The notes under the pieces are model-generated. The model ran no database searches and was not told the DNA's origin. It saw only the letters and a list, made by a program, of their open reading frames with translations. Positions 33,342 to 43,059 of a stretch of 64,000 nucleotides of DNA are shown here, piece by piece; within the stretch, counting starts at the first letter, position 1, and each line of letters starts with the position of its first letter. Source of the DNA: Stratiolaelaps scimitus (Eukaryota > Arthropoda > Arachnida > Mesostigmata > Laelapidae); the NCBI GenBank assembly GCA_019614645.1, contig JABWDB010000004.1, positions 10,230,001-10,294,000 on the forward strand, in the 5' to 3' direction. The position numbers and the translations under genes are program-made.

Positions 33342-33654
33342 TTATGTAATGGCTGTTAGTGCGTGGGTGTTGCCAGGATCGCCGTCTGACACGACAGGCT
33401 TGGAGGCCGCATAAGAGTCGTCTATGGGCGGGCCTGCACCGCTCGGCATAGGAGACCGACTAGTCCTGCCCGCCTTTCCACCCTTCCAACCGACACTGCT
33501 GCTTGATATAGCGAGGTCGTTCGCATGATATGTGGCAGTCCAATAGCATAGGCTGTAGCAGGCGATGGCTTTGGACACCGGCGGCCTGTCCTCTAGTGAT
33601 GGTGCTGGTGGTGGTGGTGGTGCTGCTGCTGCGGCTGCTGCCACTACTGCCAAG
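33342..33654 (-). CDS. Candidate exon 2 (last) of a two-exon minus-strand gene
   Basis: With an acceptor at ACATAG (33656-33655) the exon enters in phase 2, as exon 1 leaves. It runs 104 codons to TAA. It begins LAVV, then poly-Ala and poly-Pro from a triplet repeat, then balanced sequence (SLEDRPPVSKAIACYSLCYW and further on PIDDSYAASKPVVSDGDPG). The acceptor lacks a pyrimidine tract, so an earlier boundary is possible; the frame is open back to 33758 and contains an ATG at 33704. No family is recognised. Confidence 0.35.
33600..33642. repeat. (GGT)n(GCT)n triplet repeat
   Basis: On the minus strand it would encode the Ala-Pro run near the start of the candidate exon 33342-33654. Confidence 0.9.
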
Positions 33655-33762
33655 CTATGTTTTTGCCGGTGAGTGACTCGCGCCACCGCCATGAAGTGTG
33701 GCATGTGATTCAGCCAGGGGTCAAAAGGCCTGACTTTGCTTGAGGTCTCCGCCCGCACTTAC

Positions 33763-33998
33763 CAGAGGCTTCGGGCCTCTGGCGCATTCCCACCGGAGCG
33801 GTGTGCCGTCCTATGCATGTCCATGCGGCTAACCTTCCATCCCTCCCCCCAACCGTGTCCTGCTGAAGCCGCCACCACTGCCGCAACAGTAAGTGTGCCC
33901 AACCGAAGAGCGAGGCATTTGAGCTTGCTGCATGCAAGCACATCAAATATCAAGACACTGCCAGCTAAGCCCCGCAGCCACCATGGAAGAGGGAACAT
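33763..33998 (-). CDS. Candidate exon 1 of a two-exon minus-strand gene
   Basis: ATG at 33998 (G at -3) opens a frame of 78 codons that reaches a consensus donor, CTG then GTAAGT at 33762-33757, in phase 2. It starts MFPLPWWLRGLAGSVLIFDV and stays hydrophobic to about residue 45, suggesting a membrane or secreted protein, then becomes polar (GEGWKVSRMDMHRTAHRSGG). A second frame over the same exon (RDGRLAAWTCIGRHTAP) is also open to the donor, perhaps entered from an acceptor at TGTTGCGGCAG near 33890. So the donor is well supported and the frame less so. Confidence 0.33.
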
Positions 33999-34054
33999 TG
34001 CCAATGTACCAGTATAGCCTTCTTACTGAGAGAGAAAAGTGCGCGTCTGATAGA

Positions 34055-34084
34055 AAGAGAGATAGAGAGAGAGAGAGAGAGAGA
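34055..34084. repeat. (GA)n microsatellite
   Basis: GA run of about ten units with AAAGA and TA interruptions. Confidence 0.92.
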
Positions 34085-34099
34085 TGGTGCTTGAGAAAA

Positions 34100-37000
34100 A
34101 GCCTTGAGGGACACCTCATAGTGGCGAACATAGCACGCTATTCCTTATACTATATACCGTAGATGCTCCTCTATCTTTTGTAGCCGCCGCGGCCAGCGGT
34201 ATATCCGAAACAGTCCCCTTAGTAGAAGCTCGTTATATGAAGTACTACACTGTCTTCTGTTAGCAAATCCCCGTATAGAGTTCTTATCCCTCCTCTCCAC
34301 TTGCTGTCCTTTCTTACACGATAGCATATCTACACATTGACTTACACTATAGTACATCGACACACCGGCTAGCTTCATCGTTATTGTCGACGAATATTTC
34401 GCCTTTGTTCCACTTCCCACCATGGACGTTGCGCCATAGAAGACGATGTGAACGGGGCGCTGTGTATAGGCGTTCCTCCTAATATATGTGGCGTTGATGC
34501 GAGCGCAATCTGCAATGTCTAAGTACGGCCAGGCGACGAGAAATCTGCCACATATTGTCGTTTCTGTACACACATTATAGATTTATAACAGAAGAAAGGT
34601 ATTCCTAAAGAGAGATGAAGTGAAGTTAGCAATCGTTTCAAAACATGTGTGAGCATTTTTAAGGATATGGTGCTTACACTTGGTACACGTCGGTATTTCA
34701 CTCCATGTCGCTGCTGACAATCATCACTTTGCTGCATGAGCGCTGTCGATAGTTGACTGATGCCAGAATAAATGTACGTACTCGATAACCGTGACACTTG
34801 AGTATTGAATGCGGAGACCTTTAAATGGCTGTTCGCTTGCGAATGTCATGCTGTACACGGTGCTCCCAGGCGAGTGCTGACGGCCGAGCACTATCATATT
34901 GCTGTGTCTTTCTGGCTCTGATTGAATATAGTAATACACTCGAGCTCAACACACAGTACCCTGAACAGTTCAGTTGTGTATTGCGGTCTAAAACCGATCA
35001 TAGCTCATATGAAGTCAGGGTCCACTAACACCAGCCCTTGGTATTGGCATCGTTCTGTCGTCCGCTAGCTTATGCATTAAGCCCATGCGTTAATGACCGT
35101 CTGTTGGCTGTTACTTAACTTGTAACTGGTGACTACCATACCGCCTAGAGGATAATAAATAACTGATGGTGGTTATACTGTTGATGTGGATGCTAAACTC
35201 TTATGCGATGGTTCCACCCATCGTTGTCAGGAGGACACGTGTATGTGGGGCTGGGAGCTTGACGTGGGAGGGCTTGGCGGCCTACGAAACAACAACAACT
35301 TTCATCGTCACACACCATTCTTGCCACTACGTCATAAGCGCCACTCTGCCAGCTATGAATACTACAGTGGTATCATTTTACAAACGAATGCAGAGTTGCG
35401 GTGATGGCGGACGCGAACACACACACACACACAAAGGTACTAGCGCACAAACAAAACGCAGCGGGAGAGCAGCTTCACAAGGAAACGCCGGTGTTAAAGA
35501 GCAGGCTAGGTCATGCCGTCAAAGGCAAAGGCCAGGGCGATAAGGGTGGCTAGTCACGCTTCGCACCAAGTGGGTTGTTTGCTTACTGTATGGGAATGGG
35601 CGCTAGAATCTCATCGGCTCCGCCTCACCAGGAAAGCCTAGGCTTTGCTCCTAATCGGACGTGACATCCTGAACGCAGTAGACAAGCAAAGAAGATCACA
35701 TGGAAACGTACCGTACTTGCTGCGACCCCTATTTCATAGGAGTCATTACGGGGCAGGTACTCCCATCATCTCAAAGTCGTGTAGTTTTGCCTATCCTGTA
35801 CAAGCATCCTGTTATGGCTAGATATGCCCCTTTTTTCGGGTTTGACCAGCTGCAGGACGGCGGGACAGGCGAAGCCCGTGGTTTCAAGGAAAACGACGGG
35901 CCTTTTATATCACGTATTATACTATAATTAATACGGCTTTGTCCTGCTCCTGTTGTCGTTCAGATGAAAACGGCTAATGGACGATAGGGCAGATGTTATC
36001 GATGCTGAGGATGCAGGACCTCATTTCGACCTCCCCCCCTCCATCTCCCCCTCGATATAGAACACACATTATGTCATGCTAAGTAGCTTGCATCAACTAT
36101 AGGATGCCATGGCCGTAAAAATGTTGTTGTCTAGCTCGATGTTATCGTATTATTGGTACATTAGAATGAAAAAGGTACAGGAAAGAATGATTCGATTTCT
36201 TAGAAATTATGTGTATTATCCATCAAGGTATATAAGACAGCGGCATGGTGTGCGTCATTATTTGAGAAGCCGCACATGTTGACAGACTATTAGGTAGTGT
36301 AGTGATGTGTATGTAGCTCATTTGACCGCGCAATTCTTCCAGCCAAAAGGTTGGTAAACCGTTTGCATTTATTCGTTTGTAGAATTACTGCCCCTAACAA
36401 CTGCCTACGTAATATATGTTGTGACAGACGTGCGATTCTAAATAACCAATTGCAATAGTACTAAATTTGGGGGTGAATATAGAAGTCAGGAAATGTTAAA
36501 GGCCGTCCGACATCCACTCCATCGTATAGTCTTCCCATAAAGCCGCTAGCCAACGACGCTATACCCAATTGGTTCTATGATAGATTAGAGTTCGATCCAT
36601 GGAAACCTGTACAGATGTTAATGTTTAGACACATTTTGCTCATTAGACTTCTTGAGCTAGTAAACATATACAGGTGTATTGAAGAAACCGCCTCAACTTT
36701 AGCCAGTTAGCACGCTGCAGGTAAAAACCATCAAACCAAGGTGTTATCATGGCAAAGGTTATTCCCAAACAGCGAAAAGATCAGCAGCACGAATAGTGTG
36801 TAACTCGTTTTTGAGTCTCCTCTACTTCGCTTGTAACCGTCAAGTCTAACGGAAAATATAGTTGTTACACTTCGCGCAGACTCGAGAGCGATTTTGGTAC
36901 GCCCCACTTACTGTAGAAGGCGCACACTAGATCGTTATCTGTGAAGGACGACGTCCGTCGGGTCCTCGCGCACCATACAAAGTGCGTCGAAGAGGCATTC

Positions 37001-37150
37001 TTCTGGATTGATGCTGTTTCGGCCAGCCGACCCTGTTGGCCAGATTGCGCCGGCCGGAAGCTGACAAGAGGTGTGTGGGGTGTTACGAGTGTCGACGAAA
37101 ACGTAATGGCTTCTTGAGCCGTTAGAGTAAGCGGACTGTAATTGACATTT
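34100..37150. other. No gene recognised
   Basis: Frames up to about 140 codons occur (34145-34573, minus, from a GTG) but that length is expected by chance, and no splice-bounded segment stands out. A (CA)n run is at 35416-35434. A possible core promoter lies at 36229-36259. Confidence 0.5.
36229..36259 (+). promoter_or_regulatory. Possible TATA plus initiator core promoter
   Basis: TATATAAG at 36229-36236 is followed by TCATTA with its A at 36257. A 28-base spacing is the arthropod norm for TATA-initiator pairs and TCATTA nearly fits the TCAKTY initiator. No coding exon follows closely, so it stays tentative. Confidence 0.2.
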
Positions 37151-37155
37151 TATAA

Positions 37156-37371
37156 ATGGCGAATAGCCACTCGCTAGGCCAGTCTAGATGGACGAAGGAA
37201 AGGTCTGTCCACTTTCGAAGCAGTAAAATAAGAGCTGAAGCTGCCCAAAAGAAGTCAGGGGCTGAGGAAGAGAGAAAGCGGTGCAGTGCAACAAGACGTG
37301 GTCCAGCCCGAATTCGCATTAAGTCACGGGAGGAATTGGCTTTTAAGGAAGAGTTGTTGCTCGCCAACTGA
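37156..37371 (+). CDS. Weak ORF, 71 aa, highly charged
   Basis: ATG-started frame giving a Lys/Arg/Glu-rich, Ser-containing product (SSKIRAEAAQKKSGAEEERK) predicted to be helical or disordered. No hydrophobic segment, no repeat and no family recognised. Length is within chance expectation. Confidence 0.15.
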   Translation: MANSHSLGQSRWTKERSVHFRSSKIRAEAAQKKSGAEEERKRCSATRRGPARIRIKSREELAFKEELLLAN

Positions 37372-37635
37372 GTGTTGCTGCTATAACCACCGCGGCTGCC
37401 TCACCCTCTGATCTTCATCGGGGAGAAGGGCTGCCCTGACAGGCCACCCTCGGTTTCTGATCAACGCAGCCTTCCCGTGTACAAAGGAAATCCATAGGGG
37501 GTTCGGCTGGATGGTTGCTGGCTTGGTTCGCCGAAAAATGTCCCCAAGCTTAAATCGCATAGAGGCAATTGCGGTAGTAGTTCGTCGAGCTGTCGGTCGG
37601 ACAACCGGACAGGCCGCAGCCGAACAGGGAGGGAT

Positions 37636-38004
37636 ATGGCAGCCCCCTCATCCGGCGGAAAACGGCTGAGCGAGCGACGAATGGGAAAAAATGTGGGCTG
37701 TTCCGATAAGTTAGTGCTTCGACAGCGAGTCGGCGACACATGCAGCGTCAATCTCTCTCACTTTCGAGGGCTTTTCGAAGGGCAGCTTCAAATACTGCAA
37801 GGAAGCCAGGGGTTGGGTATTCGGGGACGTGGCGATGGAGATCCGTGGAAGCCCGAACTGTGGTCATGTGACCGACTGACTCGGCAATTCGGTGGACTAA
37901 ACGAGACCCTAACGGCTTCAATCGGCCTACGCTGGCCTGATTGCGCTATGCCATTGCTGATCCGTGGTGGTTTTCAGCAGAGACTTCTCCCTAGCATGGA
38001 ATAG
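37636..38004 (+). CDS. ORF, 122 aa, balanced composition
   Basis: ATG with G at -3 and G at +4 opens 122 codons ending at TAG. The product is balanced, starts MAAPSSGGKRLSERRMGK and has no low complexity, signal peptide or known motif. Third positions show no bias over the local composition, and the opposite strand is also open for 96 codons. It may be a chance frame in GC-richer DNA. Confidence 0.2.
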   Translation: MAAPSSGGKRLSERRMGKNVGCSDKLVLRQRVGDTCSVNLSHFRGLFEGQLQILQGSQGLGIRGRGDGDPWKPELWSCDRLTRQFGGLNETLTASIGLRWPDCAMPLLIRGGFQQRLLPSME

Positions 38005-39333
38005 TTTTTCGAACGAGGCGAGAAACGAAGAAGGGCAATATTTGAAATCGATTAAATCAACTTCCGGAGTGAACTTTTTTGATTCCAAAATACTCCTTGC
38101 GTCGATGTCATCGTAATAGCGTTACGATGTATTCGTCATCGGCGTCGTCGTGTTTATTTATTATGGTGAAATATCACGACATTGTCCACATTCCTTAGAA
38201 TTGCGTAAGCAATCCTGTTCTCAATATCGCCGTATTGGGCCCAAGTTGATTAAATTGGGGATAGGTGGCTTCGCGTTGTGCTCTCATTCGCGCGGGAATA
38301 GAAGACCTCTTAGTCCCATGGGTCCCTTTGACCAAATCTCGCGTCACCGAGTTTCGCATGCGTTGAATGATGCCCCCCGGACGGATCGTCGTCCCTATCC
38401 CTCGGAGACAGATGGACTGCAGTCGAGTTGCAGTCGATATCGCGTTGCTTCTGCCTCTCTTTACGTCTTACGGCTTCTGGAGAGGCCCTTCCTAGGGACC
38501 TTCCTTGAAGGATGCTTTGGCCAGGGATGAGATCCACTTTTGGGCGATCTTTCAGGTTGGGCGATGTTGGCATATGTAGGAGAACTAAGGAACGCTGGAA
38601 GAGTATTGCGCGGATAGTTTGAGAGAAAAAGCTAGGATGGGTAATAGACAATGGTAGTCGAGGATTTTCATCCAAGTGGAAGCGCTGATCCGCTGTTCCC
38701 CTTTGGCCTCTCTGAGCTCTAAGCAAAGTCCCGAGATGGAACTTAAACGACGATGTTAGTCTGTTAGCTCGTACGCACGGGACTTGGGGGGCATCCTAGG
38801 CGCAAGGACCAGCCGCGCCCGCATGTTCTTCTCTTGAGGGGATGGATGTCTACCAGGCTTTCTAGCTCCTGTCTAACTCCCTAACTGACAGCTAGGGGGC
38901 ACTAGCACTTCTCTCGCTAGCGGAGGCGGTTGCCCACCCGACGTAGTCCCTTCGTACAGTCAAGCAAGCGAATGGGAGCGAACGGAACGACAAGGCAGTA
39001 CCGGCGGGTTTGCCGCTTTGCGATCGGTCTGGCCTTGCAGACGCGGGAGTTGATGACGTCGTCGGAATAATCTGCTCATCGTTATTGCTGCCGATGGGAG
39101 CAAGCAGTACAGCTAGTGAGTCAGTATGCTCGTAGGACAGACGAGATCGGACGGGCAGTAGCGGAAAATAGCGTGCAGCTAGCGGCCGAGAGCGAAGAAC
39201 GACGACGGCTTCGGGGAGATAGAAGAGAAGACGGAGTGAGCGACGCTGCAAAACCGGTACGACAGAATAAGTGACTCGAGCAAGGCCATCACGACTACAA
39301 CTACCACTAGAAGAGCTACTACTACTACACGGA

Positions 39334-39603
39334 TCAGCTGTGGCAGCAGTTGCCGCCGCCGCCGCCGCCGCCGCCGTACGGACGAACGGCGAGGCAGTGC
39401 AGGACAAGGCTGCGCAGCCAGGAAATGGCTGACTGGATGTACGCTGCTGCTGCTGCAGGGCGTACGCGACGGGATGCTTGCGGCGCGGGACGTATTGCAA
39501 ATTGAACAAATTGCTCCTGAGAGAAATAAAAAGCTGAAGTAGGAGATGAACTGGCTTCTGCTGCCGCCACTGCTGGCGGGGTTAGGGCCAGCATCAGCAG
39601 CAT
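39334..39603 (-). CDS. Candidate secreted protein, 89 aa, or exon overlapping it
   Basis: ATG at 39603 opens an 89-residue frame starting MLLMLALTPPAVAAAEA, a clear signal peptide with an Ala-rich cleavage site. It continues SSSPTSAFYFSQEQFVQFAI, then basic and Ala-rich sequence, and ends in poly-Gly (translated CCG repeat) and NCCHS. The codons AGCTTTTTATTTCTCTCAG at 39548-39530 also form an excellent acceptor. If that is used, the exon from 39529 could be read in another frame open to 38892 (about 205 codons, Ser-rich with mixed Ser codons, containing PIGSNNDEQIIPTTSSTP). Either reading supports coding sequence here; which is right is undecided. Confidence 0.33.
   Translation of the reverse strand: MLLMLALTPPAVAAAEASSSPTSAFYFSQEQFVQFAIRPAPQASRRVRPAAAAAYIQSAISWLRSLVLHCLAVRPYGGGGGGGGNCCHS
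39351..39377. repeat. (CCG)n microsatellite
   Basis: Eight to nine CCG units, giving poly-Gly or poly-Ala in the two competing minus-strand frames. Confidence 0.93.
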
Positions 39604-39703
39604 CTGAGTAGACTAAACCGAGATGATACTAGTGAGCGGGAAGAGGAGGAGAGGGATAAGAGATGGGCAAACGAACGCTGGCCCAACCAAGCCGAGTACT
39701 GAG

Positions 39704-39871
39704 CTAAACGCTGTGCTTCGCTGCCATGCAACCTCCAGCACCGGACACTGGTGTTTCTCCCAATGTTCCTTTGTAGCAGAATGGCAGACTTCGACCGATG
39801 CTGCTGCTGCTGCAGCCTGAACACGAGCTTGTCACATCATTTGTCTCACGGGACATGTACCGGCGTGCCAT
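39704..39871 (-). CDS. Candidate small ORF, 55 aa, strong start context
   Basis: ATG at 39871 with G at -3 and G at +4. The product (MARRYMSRETNDVTSSCSGC and on to GGCMAAKHSV) has four Cys and a short Ser run from an AGC repeat. Upstream, the same frame stays open for another 105 codons through a CT-rich tract and a charged segment (DNDSRRKVEKKEGQGGQ), so the ATG may be internal. No family is recognised. Confidence 0.2.
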   Translation of the reverse strand: MARRYMSRETNDVTSSCSGCSSSSIGRSLPFCYKGTLGETPVSGAGGCMAAKHSV

Positions 39872-40199
39872 CGCGCAGCGAGCGCGAGCCGGTACGACAC
39901 TCCGCGGACCAACACGAGAAAGAGAGAAAGCGATAGCGAGAGAGAGAGAAGTAGAGAGACAATGGCACGCTATGGGGCGAGAGAAACAACCCGTCCTTCT
40001 ATTATATTGCTTGCTTCTCTCGAGATGTACTGCGACGCAACGCGATGCGGACCCTTGTGAGCCACCGCGTTTGGCCTGCCCTCCCTGGCCTTCTTTTTTT
40101 TCGACCTTTCGTCTGCTGTCGTTGTCGGAGCGATGTTCGCTTGTGCGCGTCCTTTTTATCTCCCTCTGGTCGTATTTCCTTAGCACATGAGCACGGAGG

Positions 40200-40960
40200 C
40201 CGACTGACTGATGGATCTTTTTGATTTCGTAAATAGAGGAACGGAAGAAAAACGCTACTCGAAACTGAATCGTCGATGGTATGAGATTATTTTAGGCGTG
40301 TACAAAAAACATCTGGCTGTCTAGCAGGCTTAAGTATTATCGACATGTGTTGGCTTCTGTTGGATTCAGCGGGAGCAATGGTCGCATCTTGAATAACTAC
40401 AACCTGTTCACCCCATAGATCTGCGACATTTTGGGTAATTTACAAGTTTAGCCATATGAAAAATTTCTATTTATTGTAGTTTACTTAAACAAGTCAACCT
40501 ACATAATGACACTTGTTTTTAGCCAGGTCCATTATGTAGGTTATTAGATTTCTCTTAAGTGATCAGCTTGTTAGGCAGTATTCGCAGTCTTTTTCTCGTT
40601 CCATGTTGGGATTACGACGAAGTCGTATGTCAATACGCATGATCTTTCGTACTGTGGCTGAAATATCCGTCGGAGAGCAGTCACTCTGTATTCACAAAAT
40701 CTTCGTTACATCGAAAAACACCAGTCCCATAGCTTAGACGGATCCGACGTCTTCGTTTTCTCCCTGTCTCGCTCTGTCTCTACGCGGGAGCCGCCTTGAC
40801 TAGTTAACTCAAAGGAAGATGAGGCCATCCAGTAATCGGGACCTCTTGGTAGCTTTTTCTGCGCGAATGTGCTTTTAAATCTTACCACCAGCGAAGCTCG
40901 AGCGGCACGGCCGAACAGCCAAGTATCACGGCGCCAGATACGCAGGTCCACGAAGGCAGG
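40200..40960. other. No gene recognised; inverted repeat
   Basis: AT-richer sequence. On the minus strand a GTAAGA donor near 40886 (after TTCGCTGGTG) closes a short open segment, but the boundary upstream is unclear and the plus strand is open over part of it. Confidence 0.4.
40496..40542. repeat. Perfect 13-bp inverted repeat, 21-nt spacer
   Basis: AACCTACATAATG (40496-40508) and CATTATGTAGGTT (40530-40542) are exact complements. Stem length and loop size allow an RNA hairpin, but the stem is too short for a microRNA precursor. It may be the fused ends of a small transposon. Confidence 0.85.
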
Positions 40961-40969
40961 ACTTGAAAA

Positions 40970-41275
40970 ATGTCGGATTCCGAAAGAAAAGTCCGTCTAA
41001 AGCTGGCAAACACCGCCGTCAACCAGAGGCAGGGGACGGAGGGTGATAGGATCAACCTCACCCCCGGCTGGGTAGTCCCTACAAAACGAAGGAAATACGA
41101 ACGTTCGCGCTATGTGCATACTATCACTTGCAATCGTTGGTGTTCTGACGTAGAGCGGGACCGAGGGGGACGGAGTCAGGTTAGAGTATTTGAAAATGTA
41201 GGCTTAGAATTGGCGAGAAGTTGGGCCTACAATTGGCGAAAAGGAGGCTTACAGTTGGGAAAAGTAGGTTTATAG
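40970..41275 (+). CDS. Candidate ORF or first exon, 101 aa
   Basis: ATG in good context (AAAAATGTC) opens a frame starting MSDSERKVRLKLANTAVNQR. For the first 34 codons, to TPGW, about 70% of third positions are G or C. After the following GTAGTC the bias falls sharply. This suggests a first exon ending near 41071, although that donor is weak. The 3' end of the frame runs into a 22-bp tandem repeat, which is unlikely to be coding. The family is unknown. Confidence 0.25.
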   Translation: MSDSERKVRLKLANTAVNQRQGTEGDRINLTPGWVVPTKRRKYERSRYVHTITCNRWCSDVERDRGGRSQVRVFENVGLELARSWAYNWRKGGLQLGKVGL

Positions 41276-41281
41276 TTGGAG
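41198..41281. repeat. Tandem repeat, about four 22-bp units
   Basis: Units of 21-23 bp start at 41198, 41220, 41243 and 41264 and follow the pattern GTAGGCTTACAATTGGCGAAAA with 3-6 differences each. It is a diverged minisatellite. A related GTAGGCC/TTTACAACT word occurs again near 42020-42050. Confidence 0.8.
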
Positions 41282-42450
41282 CAGAGCTGTGAGATATGTA
41301 GATTAACAGCTATCCCTATACAAGAATAGATACGACTTCGAAGAACTGCAGACGACGATCCGAATCATCTTGTCGTAGACCAGGAAGTAATCTTGGTCCG
41401 ATGCATGTTCAAGCCTAGCAGTGTAATTACACGACTTAAACACCGACAGGATACATGTTGTTTAAGAGCACACCTGTGTTTTGTGATCTCGAGATTCTCG
41501 ATAAAGGTTTGGGATGCTAACATTTCATTGTCGTTGCTGGTTCCAGTTGCAAGCAATCCCACGTTTCCAGTTGCAAGCAGTTGCCTTGCGAATTCAGCAT
41601 TCTGTTAAACCCGTCTCACGTTCTTGCTCTTGAAATACGCAAACAGAATCTACTTGCGGTCTTCAACCGTGAGATCTGCAGCCATTTTGTCGGATAGAGA
41701 AATATATACACTCAACAGGCACCCCATAAATGGGTCATAAAGGATGCCCGCGGAGTCATTTGTCGAAACTTTTCCAACTAAAATAAAAATATCTTGGACA
41801 CGCTTCCGATAACTATTACTATTTCTAGTATACGCATTGTCCCTGTTGCGAGTTATGTTATATTTATTTCATATTATTATTATTGTTATTATTATTATGT
41901 GTTTTAATGTATGCAATAATTAAAATGGGGCGAAATCTTTGCCATGATATTGTTTCGGGATTTGTGGAAGAAGGTCACAATCGGAAATCGACTTGGGAGT
42001 ATTGGAGCACACTTAAAAAGGACGGTTTACAACTATTTAAAGTAGGCCGAAAATCGTGTTTCTTTCTTACAGAATGATTTTACTATCTACAAATATAGTT
42101 CGTTTTGTACTATATTTATACTCCATCTAAAATCTGAATAGCTAGACCGCTTGCCGAGAGAAATAGTGGCTTGACTTCTACGAGAATATGAGTCTGTATG
42201 TGTATAATATAGCAAACATGGAAGAAGAGAATCAGCCTGATCATAACCAGCGGCAGGCGTGAACACGCGAATGCGGCACTACTGCGGATTACCTTTTCGA
42301 GATCATCGTTTCAATCGTTATAGTGGAGTAAATCGACAAGCGGCCCCGCTTCCGAGAAGACATCTGCTTTCTGTATTTATGATATATATATATTTCTAAC
42401 CACGTACATATCTCTTTATCACTTGAGGAATATCTAATAGAAAGCAACCG
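41282..42450. other. No gene; ATT-rich tract
   Basis: An (ATT)n tract spans 41868-41899. The remaining frames are short. Confidence 0.5.
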
Positions 42451-42756
42451 CCAAGTTGACCGGGTATTGCCACCCTCTCAACCTCTCAAGGTGGCAACGT
42501 CCTAGCTTAGTTTGGTATCGCTGTTATCGCGATAGGAATAAGGTGTCTGATATTCTGTGGTGGGATGGCGACGAGACGAGCGACGCAGTCAAAGGTCTTT
42601 GGCTCATTGGCAGTCGGCTCACATCGTGGGTTCACCGAGCCGCCACCCTTGCCGCACTGCCATTCCGTAAGCACTTCGCTTCCCCTCGCGTTTCTAGGAC
42701 CGGGTCTTCTGGGGCCCACGGGGTGTTCAGATTTTCTCGTGCTGTTGCTGATGCAG

Positions 42757-43059
42757 ATGAGAAAAAAAGCAAATACGGTGGAGATGCCACCCGCGTCAGT
42801 GAAGAAGAGGATTAGAGATTTCGCCGCTCCGGCTACTTGCGCTACTGCTGGTGTGCTACTGCTGACGATCGACAGACGGCAGGAGGGGCTTGGATCACAG
42901 GCGGCATCGCAAGACCCATCGGGTCCTCGATGGATATCGTCGACTGAGCTGAAGCATCGGAGGCAAGTGAGTAGATCTGCCAGCGTGTCAAGCGTGTCCT
43001 CTTTTTCCTCGTTCGATACAGATTTACGCCCCTTCCCCGGGCTCATAGGTCTATCATAA
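42757..43059 (+). CDS. Candidate last exon with a Ser-rich tail
   Basis: TTTTCTCGTGCTGTTGCTGATGCAG is a strong acceptor ending at 42756. The frame then runs 101 codons to TAA. It includes MPPASVKKRIRDFAAP, a hydrophobic VLLLTI, and a tail HRRQVSRSASVSSVSSFSSF, where ten serines use AGY and TCN codons alike. Such codon mixing argues for selection on the protein. The tail has a basic kinase-site pattern (RRQVS). The frame is open upstream to an ATG at 42565, so it may be longer. A CAA|GTGAGT donor at 42966 would instead end an exon there. The opposite strand is also open for 179 codons, which lowers confidence. Confidence 0.3.
   Translation: MRKKANTVEMPPASVKKRIRDFAAPATCATAGVLLLTIDRRQEGLGSQAASQDPSGPRWISSTELKHRRQVSRSASVSSVSSFSSFDTDLRPFPGLIGLS

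Noticed and set aside
34145..34573. 142-codon minus-strand open frame
   Set aside because: Starts from GTG, has no splice boundary or codon bias, and such lengths are expected several times by chance in 64 kb.
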